Shown here piece by piece: positions 34,373 through 45,419 of a stretch of DNA of 64,000 nt. Source of the stretch: Ziziphus jujuba (Eukaryota > Streptophyta > Magnoliopsida > Rosales > Rhamnaceae); the NCBI RefSeq assembly GCF_031755915.1, contig NC_083383.1:19395001-19459000 (forward strand), in the 5' to 3' direction. Both the position numbers and the translations under genes were made by a program. Within the stretch, counting starts at the first letter, position 1, and each line of letters opens with the position of its first letter. The notes under the pieces are model-generated. The model searched no databases. It had not been told where the DNA came from and saw only the letters and a list, made by a program, of their open reading frames with translations.

Positions 34373-37300
34373 GAGACCCTCAAACTTAAACAATTCAAAA
34401 AATACTAAACTTGTCCTCGAAAACCCTCAAACCCCCTAGCAACCAAACCTGCGCAAACCTTTTTTGCACCTCAATCGAGTCATATTGATTGGTCGTTAAA
34501 TTTCAGGCCAAACCGTCACCAGACACACCTAGATTCGGCTAGTGAAGCTAGCAGCAGAGGTTTGTCTAGGCCGTCATAGTTCATGTGTCCTTCAACTATT
34601 CTAAATCATGTTATACACCTTTCTCTCATATTTTAAACCCTTTATGCTCAAATTCAACCCCATTTGTTAAAATCCTTCACAGATTAAAAGATCTATCATA
34701 CTTCCATTTGTCAAAATCCAACCTTTATAAAGTTTGGCTGAATTTTTAAACATGTTTTCCAGTAACCGAAAGACTTTCGAACAAGATGAGTACACCAATT
34801 GATGACAATGTGCTTGTATCCGTACAACCGACAACCCTTGAGGTGCTGATCCTATACAGTTGAAAATTAGGCCAACCACTAAGGCACAGGCAAAGAGATT
34901 TAAGGACAACCTGGCTGGTTTCATACAATGAGTTATCAATTCTCAAAAGGGTTTGTCAATACCCAAAGATTCAAAGCCTGTTTTAAACATCCGAGTGTTA
35001 GAGGCCGAATGGACCTCGGGTAGCTCTTTTAGTGCATTTGTGGACTCTGGGAAGAAAGGAATGGGTTCAACACTTTTTGATCTCAATTGATATCACTAAG
35101 AGGTCATGGAATCAAGTCAAGATAGAAGCAAAAGCAACCAAAGAGGCCATTTGCGCATGGAAGACATTTTTGGCCGAAAATGCATCTTGTGCCATTGGGA
35201 TTGAAATATCTTAATGATTAAGCTCTTTCTCTTTGCTCCAATCAAGAACAATGTATGGGAATCATAATTAATCCTATTTAGCATCCTACATGACACAATG
35301 GATCTAATTTGAAGCCTTTACAAGTTGGAAATTGGTCAAAGATAACTTAGTTGTCAAACTAGTCAATTAGTTTCCTAATTTGAATTTAACTTTTGGTTTT
35401 AGGAAACTATCTTTTATTTTGGTTTTATTTAATTGTTTTATGAACAAATTAACTTAGGAAAGTTGATATTTTATTTGTAAATTAATTAATTCCTAATTTA
35501 AAATAAAGGAATTAATTAATCCAAATTAGTTTAGGAAAGTCATGAAATTTGGTCACATCATGTTTCCTTCACTATGGGCGAATTGTACATTTTTGTTTTA
35601 GGGTTTTGTTTTATGACTTTAGCCTACTTAAGGGCTTATTTTTCAATGAAAAAGTAGCTTAGATATTATTCAAAAATTTATTTGTGAGAAATAATTCTCT
35701 TTGTTCTTTTTGAACACCTAACATACTTAATAAAAATCAAGTGTTTTAGTTTGACTTATCAATACGACATCCATCACCTATTGTGGCATATTCATCATAT
35801 ACCAAAGTTTCTAATTACAAGTTGATTAGGGGTTAAGGTGAACATTAGAATCTAAACTTAATTTTGATCCGGACTAATATAATACGGGTTTAGGAGCAAG
35901 TCAACCTAAGTTCCATCACCAATGCATTCCTTATCTCATGGGCTTTCTGTCAACATATAATTTGTCAATTTTGATCATCGTTTGATAATATATTTGTTTT
36001 TTGGTCAAGTAGTTAAATACTGAATAAAATTAGATTGTGTTTTGATACAATTGAAGTTCAATTGGTGTAATTGGATGTTAATAGGATTCAATGGAAGGTT
36101 TAAATTTCATTAAATTAGACCCCTGGTGAAAGGCCCTAATTTTGGCTATGGATATTTAGGGCTTATAATATTATTGAGCCACTTGGTGTCCAATTTTAAA
36201 AATCTTGGAGTTGTTAATGTTATTTGGGACGTCATATGCACCAAACATCTTTAGTTTACATTTGGGAGCGTAAGAATATTTTATTATTATTTTAAACACC
36301 AAAATTGATATTTAAGCTGGTTTAAGCTGTGATCTGTTAGTGAAAATTATTATATGTGATATATAATTTGTCTTATTATTTTACTTTTGGAATTATTTAA
36401 GTCACATATTTTATTACATATTATGAAATAATTATTTAATTCATCAAATTATGATATATTAAAATGATTGGTTTGGCATAGATCTCAGTATACGATTATA
36501 TAATTATAAATATATATATTTTTATGTTGGACTATGTGAGAATATTTTGATATATTGATTATGGGTATTATTTAATACATTACATAACTACATTGGGTTA
36601 TAAGTTGGATGCTTAATTGTGGATCATTGTGTACCGTATCGTACCATGGATACGGATTGGTTAGATTCTTATTATGTGCGCTTATTTGACCTACTTCTAC
36701 TTGATCATATGATTTTTAGGATTGAATGGGAGGTCCCAGTCTATGACGCTTCTAGCACGCTGAGGATCGCATTAACAGTTAGTCCTCCCTCAGGTGTTGA
36801 CGATATACTAGAATGCTGGTTATAGTTATGCAATAGATTATGATAATGGTTATAGTATGCAGGGATACTGATGGGTGCACTATAGATACAGTATAAATTG
36901 ATGTATATATATGGATTATGGCCCATAAAAATATTATTTTTTTTATGAAGGAATGGGTATTATCTTATTTTAATTTATTTATCCTATGATTTATGAAATT
37001 GTTATGTTTTAGGAATAATTATGGGTTTTGTAAAAACTATTTATCAAAATAAGAGAACTTTTAAAAAGTAAAAGTGAAGTCTTGAGTAAAAGGATTTTTA
37101 AGAATATTATTTAATTTTAAAATATCTTTCATTTTCACTCACTATGCTCATTTTATAGTTTTGTATTTTTAAATTGTTCCCCTATGCCTCAATTATGTAC
37201 ATTGCATCTAAATATCTTCATTGTGCGTATGTTATTCTATTGCTGATATATTGTTCCTTTCCCTTAAATTTAATGATAGTAAATATTCTTTCTTTCATTA

Positions 37301-37476
37301 ATTTTGATGTATATATTATATTGAGTATTTTTATAATTTTGCATTTGTTCATTTGTACTCCTTGAATTGCTCTGGTTGATTAACCTAACATGTATAACTC
37401 TTATACTATCTTTGATTGATGATTTGTTGATATTTCTATTAAAAACATTTATGATATCTTATTTGTACTACTAGGT
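34373..37476 (+). repeat. TGTAAC-family LTR, copy III (split by a solo LTR, then by element H)
   Basis: 34373-34799 and 35919-37476 match copy II in order: CTCGAAAACCCTCAAACC, GATGAGTACACCAATGCATTCC once the solo LTR is removed, CAACATATAATTTGTCAATTTT, and GGGAGGTCCCAGTCTATGAC. It is cut again at 37477 by element H. Sequence after H (from 58219: TATATCCAATTTACGAGAAG) probably continues it. Its own 5' start is missing at the junction with element D. Confidence 0.65.
34800..35918 (+). mobile_element. F1 solo LTR in TGTAAC-family LTR
   Basis: 1119 bp from TGATGACAATGTGC to AAGTTCCATCA, with a perfect 5 bp duplication CCAAT (34795-34799, 35919-35923). The empty site exists in copy II at 22641-22659. 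No primer site or purine tract is adjacent. Confidence 0.95.
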
Positions 37477-37776
37477 TGATGAGAATCTACCCTAACTCGT
37501 ACAACCGACTACCTACTAGGGTGCTGATCCACTCTAGATGAAGACCGGGCTAATCACTAGAGCACAAGCTAAGAGATTTAAAGACAACCTAGCTAGATTC
37601 ATACAGGGAGTTATCAATTCTCAAAAGGGTTTATCCATATCTGAAGATACAAAAACAATTCTATGCATCCAGGTGGTGAAGACTAATACAGACTTGGGTA
37701 ACTGTTTTGGTGCAAATATGGACTCCGAGCAACATGGAATAGGTTCAACACTTCTTAAATTCACTTCATACAATTA
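37477..37776 (+). repeat. Element H 5' LTR, left piece
   Basis: Starts TGATGAGAATCTACCC and follows the H 3' LTR for ~300 bp to ACTTCATACAATTAAG, then switches abruptly to minus-strand leader sequence of another F1 element. About 160-180 bp up to the F insertion site are missing. Confidence 0.88.
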
Positions 37777-37888
37777 AGAGTTGATAGAAGCAACTTTAAC
37801 CTAATGCTAACATTGCAGATTAACACAAAACAAATAAATCAAATAAAGATAGATCAAACCTCAACTAAATCTTGGCTTTGATACTAAA
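37777..37888 (-). other. Orphan leader and primer site of a deleted F1 element
   Basis: 112 bp match F1 leader sequence next to the primer site (reverse complement), with TGGTATCAAAGC-like TAGTATCAAAGC at 37875-37886. It abuts the LTR at 37889, which on its other side carries a polypurine tract. The LTR is therefore flanked by internal sequence on both sides, as in a tandem of two elements sharing an LTR. Nearly all of the left element has been deleted. Confidence 0.8.
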
Positions 37889-40111
37889 TGATACGAGCGT
37901 AGGACAATCTGCGCCTAAACCCGTATTATATTAGTCTGGATCTAATTATGTTCAAGTTCTAATAGTCACCTCAACCCCTAACCAACATGTGATTAGAAAC
38001 CTTGGTATAACGAAGATGCCACAATAGGTGATGAATATCCTATTCATAAGTCAAACTAAAACACTCATTCATTAATGGTGTTTTAGGTGTTCAAAGAGAA
38101 CAAAAAAAATTCAATCTCACAAATAATTTTCTGTATGAATATTTTACTAAATATTATTGATAAAAAAAAGTCCTTAAATAGGCTAAAAGTTACAAAATAA
38201 AACCCTAATTATCTAGGTAAAACTGGCCACCAAAGAATAGGAAACCTAGCTTGGCTGAACTTCACCTCCTTTCCTAATCTAATTTGGATTAATAAATGCC
38301 TTTATTTTAAATTATGAATTAATTAATTTACAATGAAAATAATAAAATATTAACTTTCCTAAGTTGATTTGTCCAGCAAATAAATAAATAGAAACCAAAT
38401 AAAAGACTAATTTTCTAAAACAAAAAGTCAAAAGCAAATTATGAAACTAGTTGATTAGTTTGACTACTAAGGTATCTTTGACAAATCTCCAAATTGTTTG
38501 GGCTCTAAATCAGCTTCCATTTGCTATGCAGGATGCCATGATACGAACCTAGGACGACCTGCTCATAAACCAGTATTATATTAGCCTAGATCTAATTATG
38601 TTCAAGTTCTCATGGTCACTTTGACCCCTAACCAACCTGTGATTAGAAACCTTGGTATATAATGAAGACGCCACAATAGGTGATGGAAGGCCTATTGATA
38701 AGTCAAACTAAAATATTCATTCACTAATGGTGTTTTAGGTGTTCAACAGAAAAAGAGAATTCAATCTCACAAATAAATTTTTATATAAAATTCAAATTGT
38801 CTTCTTATTGGAAAATAAGCCTTTAAATAGGCTACAAAGTCACAAATAAAACCCTAAAAAAAACTAAGCTAAAATTAGCCATGCTTGTTGTTTCCTATAG
38901 GTGGCTGAAATTTTCACATTTCCTAAACTAATTTGGATTAATTAATTCTTTTATTTTAAATTAGAAATTAATTAATTTAAAATAAAAATAATAAAATAAT
39001 AACTTTCCTAAACTTATTTGTCCAGCAAATAAATAAATAAAACCCAAAAAGTAGAATCAAATTAGAAAACTAAAATATTATCTTTTTGACTAAGTTGACT
39101 TTGACTAATCTTTGACCAATTTGAGCTCCAAATCAGCTTCAATATGCTTTTTAGGATGCCAAATGAGCTTATTATGGAGTCCTACAAGTTGCCCTTGCTT
39201 GGAAGAGAAAAAATCAACTCAGAAAAATACAGTAAAGCCAACACAAAATACAGCAAAAACATGACAATCTTCATGCCATGCGCAAATCCCCTATTTGTAT
39301 GCCTTTTAAACTGCCTTGAATTGATTCCATGACATCTTATACATATGTTTTGAATCCATGAACCATTGGAACCATTTCATGCTGCTCGGGCTCCATAAAT
39401 ACACCAAAACCGCTACCCAAGTCCGTATCGGCTTCCATAACTTGTATGCTCAGAACAGATCTTGGACCTTTGGGTATGGACAAGCCCTTTTGAGCATGAA
39501 TTACTCCCTGGATAAAGGCAGCAAGATTATCCTTAAACTTCTTAGCTTAAGCCCTAGTGATTGGCCTGGTCTTCATTCGTATCGGGTCGACACTATAGCG
39601 GGTTGTCAGTTGTGTAGATTCAGGCGAATTCGCCTCATACCAAATATGATTAATAATGATTCTCACATGTTGCCCCTTGATTGGAATAAGTCAAACAAGA
39701 AGAAAAGTCAAAGTAGAGGCTAAGAAGCACATTTTCGGCCAAATTGAGATGCTGTCCATACAAGTCCTTTCTAGATGCTTTTGATTCCGTCTTGGCTGTG
39801 TTCCATGTCCTCTTAATGATATTCATTGAGTTGATAATTGTTGTAACCATTCCTGCTGCTCGTAGTCCAAATTTACACGAAAACAGCTACCTGGATCTGT
39901 ATTGGGTTCCACCACTCGGATTCTTAGAACAGGCTTTGTATCTTCTGGTATGGACAAGCTCTTTTGAGAATTAACTACTCCCTGTATAAATGCTCATAGG
40001 TTATCCTTAAACTTCTTGACTTGAGCTCTAGTGATCAGCCCAGTCTTCATCCATATGGGGTCGGTACCCCAGTGGGTTGTCAGTTATGCGGGTTCAGGCA
40101 GATTCGTATCA
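37889..40111 (-). repeat. Element F 3' LTR (split by a solo LTR)
   Basis: Pieces 37889-38538 and 39643-40111 sum to ~1.12 kb. Starts TGATACGAGCGTAGG and ends GATTCGTATCA before the purine-tract complement. It has a primer site on its left, the tandem arrangement described for 37777-37888. Confidence 0.88.
38539..39637 (-). mobile_element. F1 solo LTR inside element F 3' LTR
   Basis: 1099 bp from TGATACGAACCTAGG to AATTCGCCTCA. Flanks TGCCA (38534-38538) and TACCA (39638-39642) form a 5 bp duplication with one mismatch. The host LTR resumes with AAATATGATTAATAATGATT exactly as in the LTR at 24190. Confidence 0.9.
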
Positions 40112-40920
40112 TTCCCCTCCTCTTGAAAAGGATTTGCCCTTAAATCAAAATCATCACCTACAACAAAAGGAGATAAGTCAGCAACATTAAATGTAGTACT
40201 AACATTATACTCACCAGGTAAGTCAAGTTTGTAAGTATTTTCATTAATCCGTTCCAAAACTTGAAAAGGTTCATCTCCACACAGCATAAGCTTCGACTTT
40301 CTTTGTTAGGGAAACCTCTCCTTTCTTAAATGCAACCAAACACAATCCCCAGGGTCAAACACTATCACGACAAATACTATAAATACAAGTTCATTCCTGA
40401 AAAAATCACATTTTTAATATTAGTAAATAATCTCTCCCAAATTTTAAAATTTTTACTACGTAAAGCTCTCAACAAGGCAAATAAAGTTCTATACAACAAA
40501 AACATCTTTAAATAAGCATCTTTATAAATTATAACCAGCAATGATTTCTTATTCAAAATTGTTGTATTAACATCACCAAAACTCAAATAATTTTTTTTTT
40601 ATTTTTCCTCTCTTTTCTTTCTTTTCCTTTCTTTCTCTTGGTTTTTCCCCCACTCTCTGCTTTTTCAACCTCCCTCTCACTCTCAGGTTTTTCTTTCTCT
40701 CTCACTCCACTCTCAGTCTTCTCTTGGTTTTTCCACTCAATTTGAGTCTTAGAATGCTTATCTTGAATAGTAAACTCAGACTTACCCTCTTGGATGGATG
40801 GTGAAGCCGTAGGTGCCATACTAGCTTTCTTCTTGAGCTTTTCACCCTCTCTTCTTTGTTGTATTTGTAGTTGATCTCTACACACCTCCTTGGAAGTTAA
40901 TGGTTCCATCTTGACCCTTT
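40084..40920 (-). pseudogene. Element F C-terminal tail, scar and linker
   Basis: Tail at 40287-40084: EPFQVLERINENTYKLDLPG, NVSTTFNVADLSPF, FDLRANPFQEEGND, continuing into the LTR. Scar at about 40378-40500: YRTLFALLRALRSKNFKIWE (integrase) then RLFTNIKN and a frameshifted RT piece. The linker at 40909-40583 is a very charged 108-codon frame, rich in KE and ER repeats. Confidence 0.85.
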
Positions 40921-42071
40921 TACCTTTAAATCTAAAAATAATACAATTCTCTCGACCATAATGAATAGCATCTTTATCAAATTGCCATGGTCTACATAAC
41001 AGAATATTTTAGGCATGCATAGGCATTACATCACACAAAACAACATCCACTTATTTATCTATGCTAAATTTTACCTTGGCTTGTTTATTCACTTTCATCT
41101 TACCACTATCATTAAGCCATTGTAAGCTATACAGTTTTGGATGTTTAATAGTTGTTAAGCCTAATTTATCGACCACAATGTTACAAATTACATTTGTACA
41201 ACTTCCATTATCAATTATCATCCTACAAATCTTACCTTGGATTTCATATCGGGTGTGGAAGATATTTTCCCTTTGAACTTGATCCTCATCCTTGTATACA
41301 GCCAGCACTCTCCTAGAGACCAAATTTAATTTGGTATTTGGTGCATGTAGGGTCTCGGCTTCATCCTCAAAGTCTTTCTCTTCTTGCTCGATTTCATCTC
41401 CACTTTCCTCACTTTTCGATTCTAGCTCACCATTACCCTTTAACACCATGATTCTTCTATTCGGGTATTGGCTAGCGATGTGTCCTCGTCCATGGCACTT
41501 AAAACAAACAATTTTTCTAGATCTTGAAGGTTTAGGGTCAGATTTACCTTCAATTTTGTGTGCTTGGACAGATGCAGTTCTAGTCTCTCTCCTTGGCCGA
41601 TTTGAACTTTCTTTCCCAACTTTTTGTTTTAGCTTCTTTTCATAGGTAGGATTGTTTCTGCAGCCACATGGAATTGACCTTCTGCTGTTGGAAACATCCC
41701 CAAACCGTGAGCTTACACCCCTCCTCTTGAATTAATGCTCAATTTTAATAGCCATATGTAACATCTCCTCCAATTTCACATGTTGTTGCAATTATAGTTG
41801 ATTGGCTATCTCTCGATTCAATCCACCAAAAAACCTTTCCATGGTTGCTTCTCTTTCTTTATTCATGCTCAATCTCATCATGAGCATCTCCATCTCTTTG
41901 TAATAATCCTCTACTTGCCTATTACCTTGTGCCAAAGATTGGAGACTTTGATGCAACAACCAATGGTAATGTACCAGCACGAATCGCTTCCTCATGTCTC
42001 CTTTCATTTGTCGCCAAGTAGTAATCAATTCATCACCTACTCTTTTTTGGGTTCTTTACTCATTGTCCACC
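40921..42071 (-). pseudogene. Element F protease and C-terminal half of gag
   Basis: Protease in an open frame at 41449-41051: GKICRMIIDNGSCTNVICNI, VVDKLGLTTIKHPKLYSLQW, with DSG changed to DNG. Zinc knuckle near 41480-41500 (FKCHGRGHIA). The gag capsid C-half at 42028-41792 reads HYHWLLHQSLQSLAQGNRQV and RFFGGLNREIANQL. It is cut at 42071 inside the 'WWTN' region by element G. Confidence 0.85.
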
Positions 42072-43206
42072 TGATACGAACCTAGGACGACCTGCTCCTA
42101 AACCCGTATTATATTAGCCCGGATCTTAATTAAGTTCAAGTTCTAATGGATTAGACCTCAACCCCTAACTAACCTGTGGTTAGAAGGCTTGGTATAATGT
42201 AGACGCCACAATAGGGGATGGAAAACCTATTGATAAGTCAAACTAAAACAACCAATTCTCTAATGGTGTTTTAGGTGTTCTCAAAGAACAAAGAGATAAT
42301 TAATCTCACAAATATTTTCTTAATCAAATCAAAGTTGTATTCTTATTGAAAAATAAGCCTTTAAATAGGCTACAAAGCCACGAAATAAAACCCTAAAAAT
42401 AAAGAAAAACCAGCCACCACACATAAAGAAACCTAGTTGGCTGAAACTATACTTCTTTTCCTAATCTAAGTTTGATTAATTAATTCCTTTATATTAAATT
42501 AGGAATTAATTAATTTACAATGGAAAGAATAAAATAAAAACCTTCCAAAAGTTATTTTTCCAGAAAATAAATAAATAAAAGCCAAAAAGTAATGGTAGTT
42601 TCCTAAAACAAAAAGTAAAAACAAATTAGGAAACTAAAAATGCTAGTCTTTTGATCAAGTTGACTTTGATCAATCTTTGACCTCTTTGAGCTTTAAATCA
42701 GCTTCTAGATGCTTTTTAGGATTCCAAATAAGCTGAATATGAAGTCCCACACGTTGCCCATGCTTGGAAAAATAAGAAAAGGCTAATACAGTAAAATACA
42801 GTAAAGCCAGCAAGCAATACAGCAAATTCGGCCAAATTGTTGATGCTGTCCGTACAAGCCCTTTTTGATTGCATTTGAAGCTGCTTTAACTTGATTCCAT
42901 GACCTCTTAGGCATATTTATTGAACCCATAAAGCATTGGAACCATTTCATGCTTCCCGGACTCCAAAAATGTACCAAAACCGTCACCCGAGTCCGTATCG
43001 ACTTCCACCACTTGGATGCTTAGAATAGACTTTGTATCTTCAAGTATGGACAAGCTCTGTTGAGATTGATTACCCCCTAAATAAATACTCCCAGGTTGTC
43101 CTTAAATCTCTTAATGTGAGCTCTTGTGATTGGCCTAGTTTTCATCAGTGTCGAGTCAGCACCCCAGCAGGTTATCGGTTGAGCAGGCTCGAGCGGAATC
43201 ACATCA
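42072..43206 (-). repeat. Element G 3' LTR
   Basis: 1135 bp, TGATACGAACCTAGG to GGAATCACATCA, followed by TTCCCCTCCTCTTGAAAAGG. The pol tail frame extends 42 codons into it, to the stop at 43077. Confidence 0.95.
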
Positions 43207-45419
43207 TTCCCCTCCTCTTGAAAAGGATTTGTCCTCAAATCAAGATCATCACCTGCAGCAAAAGGAGTTAAATCAGGAATATTAAATGCAGCACTCGTGT
43301 TATACTCTCCCGGTAAATCAAGCTTGTAGGCATTCTTGTTATTCGGCTCCAAAACTTGAAAAAGTCCATCCATCGGCATGAGCTTTGACTTTCTTTGTTT
43401 AGGAAACCTTTCCTTTCGTAAGTGCAACCAAACCAATTCTCCTGGGTCAAACACTATTACAACAAAATCTAGAAATACATGCTCATTATGGTAAAAATTA
43501 CAATTTTTAAAGTTAGCAAACAATATTTCCCAAATTTTCAAATTGCCACTAAGTAAAGCTCTCAACAATGCATATAAAGTTCTATGCAATAAAGACATCT
43601 TTAAATAAGTATCTTTAAAATTCACGGTCAGCAATGATTTCTTATTCATAATTACTTTATTAACATCACCAAAGCTAAGATAAAAATTTATATTCTTCCT
43701 TCCTTGTCTTCTTTTTCCTTTCTCACTCAATGCCATCTTACCTTCCTCACTCTCGGCTTTTGCACCAAATTTTTCACTCTTGGTTTTATTAAAATCTTTC
43801 CACACAACCTGAGTATTAGAAGACTTACCTTGGATAGCAAGCTCACCTTTTCCCTCTTGATTGGATGGTAGTCTACTTGGAATTTCATTTGGGAAGACAT
43901 CTTCAAATTCCTTCAAAAGAGAAATCATTGAACTTGGCAATTCAAGTTCTTCAAAGTTAGTTTGATCATTAAAATAATTTTCTTTATAAATCATGACCAG
44001 CAAAGGTTTCTTACACTCAATAACCTTATTAATATCCCCTAAACTCAAATAAAAGTTGCTACATGACCTTTCTTTTCTTTCTTTTTCTTTTTCCCCCTTG
44101 GATTGGCGCAAACCTTCGGATTTCCCTTCCTTCTCCAAGCTCTCGGGTTTGACACTCTCTTTCCCCTCTCTTTTGATTTTTCCTTGATCTTTCCACTCAA
44201 TATGAGTCTTATAAACCTTACCTTGATCAACAACCTCATTCTTACTTTCTTGAAAGGATGGTGAAGCCGTTGGTGCCATACTTGCTTTTTCCTTAAGCTT
44301 TTCGGCTTCTCTCCTTTGTTGCATTTGTAATTGGTCTTTGTAAACCTCTTTAGGAGATAATGGTTCCAGCTTGACCTTCTTCCCTTTAAACCTGAAAACA
44401 ATACTATTTTCTCGATCAAAATGAGTAGCATCTTTATCAAATTGCCATGGTCTACCTAATAGTATATGTCCAGCAATCATGGGTACAATATCACATAAAA
44501 CTACATCCTCATATCTCCCTATATTAAATTTTACTTTGGCTTGTTTGTTTACTTTCATCTCACCACTATCATTAAGCCATTGTAATCTATAAGGTTCTGG
44601 ATGTTTAATTGTTTTCAAGCCTAATTTATCAACTACAATGTTACTAATTACATTTGTACAACTTCCACTATCAATAATCATACTACAAATCTTGCCTTGA
44701 ATTTCACATCGGGTGTGGAAGATATTCTCTCTTTGAATTTCATCCTCATCTTTGTATGCAGCAAGTACTCTCCTAGAAAGCAAGTTTAATTCAACATTGG
44801 ATGCTTGCAAGGTTTCGGGTTCATCCTCCAAGTCCTCCTCCTCTTGCTTGGCTTCATCCTCACTTTCTTCACTTTTCGATTCTAGCTCGTCATTGCCCTT
44901 TAACACAATGATTCTTCTATTCAGGCATTGGCTAGCGATGTGTCCTCCTCCCTGGCACTTAAAACACACAACATCATGAGTTCTAGAAGGTTTAGGATCT
45001 AATTTTACCTCATTCTTTGGTGCTTGGACAGATTCGGTTCTAGTCTCCTTCCTTGGCCAATTTGAACTTTCTTCTTTGACTTTCGGCTTTGGCTTGCTTT
45101 CATAGATGGGATTGTTCCTCCAGCCACTAGAATTGGACCTTCCACTGTTGGAAACACCTCCAAACCATGATCTTACACCCCTCCTCTTGAATTGATGCTC
45201 TAATTTAATAGCCACATGCAACATCTCCTCCAATTCCACATATTGTTGCAATTCTAGTTGATTAGCTATTTCACGATTCAAACCACCAAGAAACCTTTCC
45301 ATGGTTGCTTCCCTATCTTCATTCAAGTTCAATCTCATCATAAGCATCTCCATCTCCTTGTAATAATCCTCCACGGATCCATGTCCTTGAGATAAAGATT
45401 GAAGTCTTTGATGCAGCAA
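43077..45419 (-). CDS. Element G gag-protease-scar-tail open frame, 780 codons
   Basis: Residues 1-82 are the gag capsid C-half (LHQRLQSLSQGHGSVEDYYK, FLGGLNREIANQLELQQYVE). 152-165 is a CCHC zinc knuckle, CFKCQGGGHIASQC. 246-330 is aspartic protease with intact IIDSGSCTNVIS and ILLGRPW. ~355-500 is a lysine/glutamate-rich linker. 501-518 is the very start of RT (KEFEDVFPNEIPSRLP), cut there. 519-605 is a second linker. 612-631 is an integrase fragment (HRTLYALLRALLSGNLKIW). 633-654 is an RT thumb fragment (LFANFKNCNFYHNEHVFLDF). 656-738 is the post-integrase tail (WLHLRKERFPKQRKSKL, KLDLPGEYNTSAAFNIPDL). 739-780 lie in the LTR (RPITRAHIKRFKDNLGVFI). It could give virus-like-particle and protease parts but not copy itself. 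The first Met is internal to gag: the true start is upstream at 46071, past a stop. Confidence 0.85.
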   Translation of the reverse strand: MLHQRLQSLSQGHGSVEDYYKEMEMLMMRLNLNEDREATMERFLGGLNREIANQLELQQYVELEEMLHVAIKLEHQFKRRGVRSWFGGVSNSGRSNSSGWRNNPIYESKPKPKVKEESSNWPRKETRTESVQAPKNEVKLDPKPSRTHDVVCFKCQGGGHIASQCLNRRIIVLKGNDELESKSEESEDEAKQEEEDLEDEPETLQASNVELNLLSRRVLAAYKDEDEIQRENIFHTRCEIQGKICSMIIDSGSCTNVISNIVVDKLGLKTIKHPEPYRLQWLNDSGEMKVNKQAKVKFNIGRYEDVVLCDIVPMIAGHILLGRPWQFDKDATHFDRENSIVFRFKGKKVKLEPLSPKEVYKDQLQMQQRREAEKLKEKASMAPTASPSFQESKNEVVDQGKVYKTHIEWKDQGKIKREGKESVKPESLEKEGKSEGLRQSKGEKEKERKERSCSNFYLSLGDINKVIECKKPLLVMIYKENYFNDQTNFEELELPSSMISLLKEFEDVFPNEIPSRLPSNQEGKGELAIQGKSSNTQVVWKDFNKTKSEKFGAKAESEEGKMALSEKGKRRQGRKNINFYLSFGDVNKVIMNKKSLLTVNFKDTYLKMSLLHRTLYALLRALLSGNLKIWEILFANFKNCNFYHNEHVFLDFVVIVFDPGELVWLHLRKERFPKQRKSKLMPMDGLFQVLEPNNKNAYKLDLPGEYNTSAAFNIPDLTPFAAGDDLDLRTNPFQEEGNDVIPLEPAQPITCWGADSTLMKTRPITRAHIKRFKDNLGVFI
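43207..43226 (-). other. Polypurine tract, element G
   Basis: CCTTTTCAAGAGGAGGGGAA on -, directly beside the LTR. It primes plus-strand DNA synthesis. It is also coding (PFQEEGN), as the frame reads through it. Confidence 0.85.

Noticed and set aside
37477..37776. A solo LTR fragment unrelated to H
   Set aside because: Its wording matches H's 3' LTR, and the TAGGT duplication is found only at 37472 and 58214, so it is H's own 5' end.
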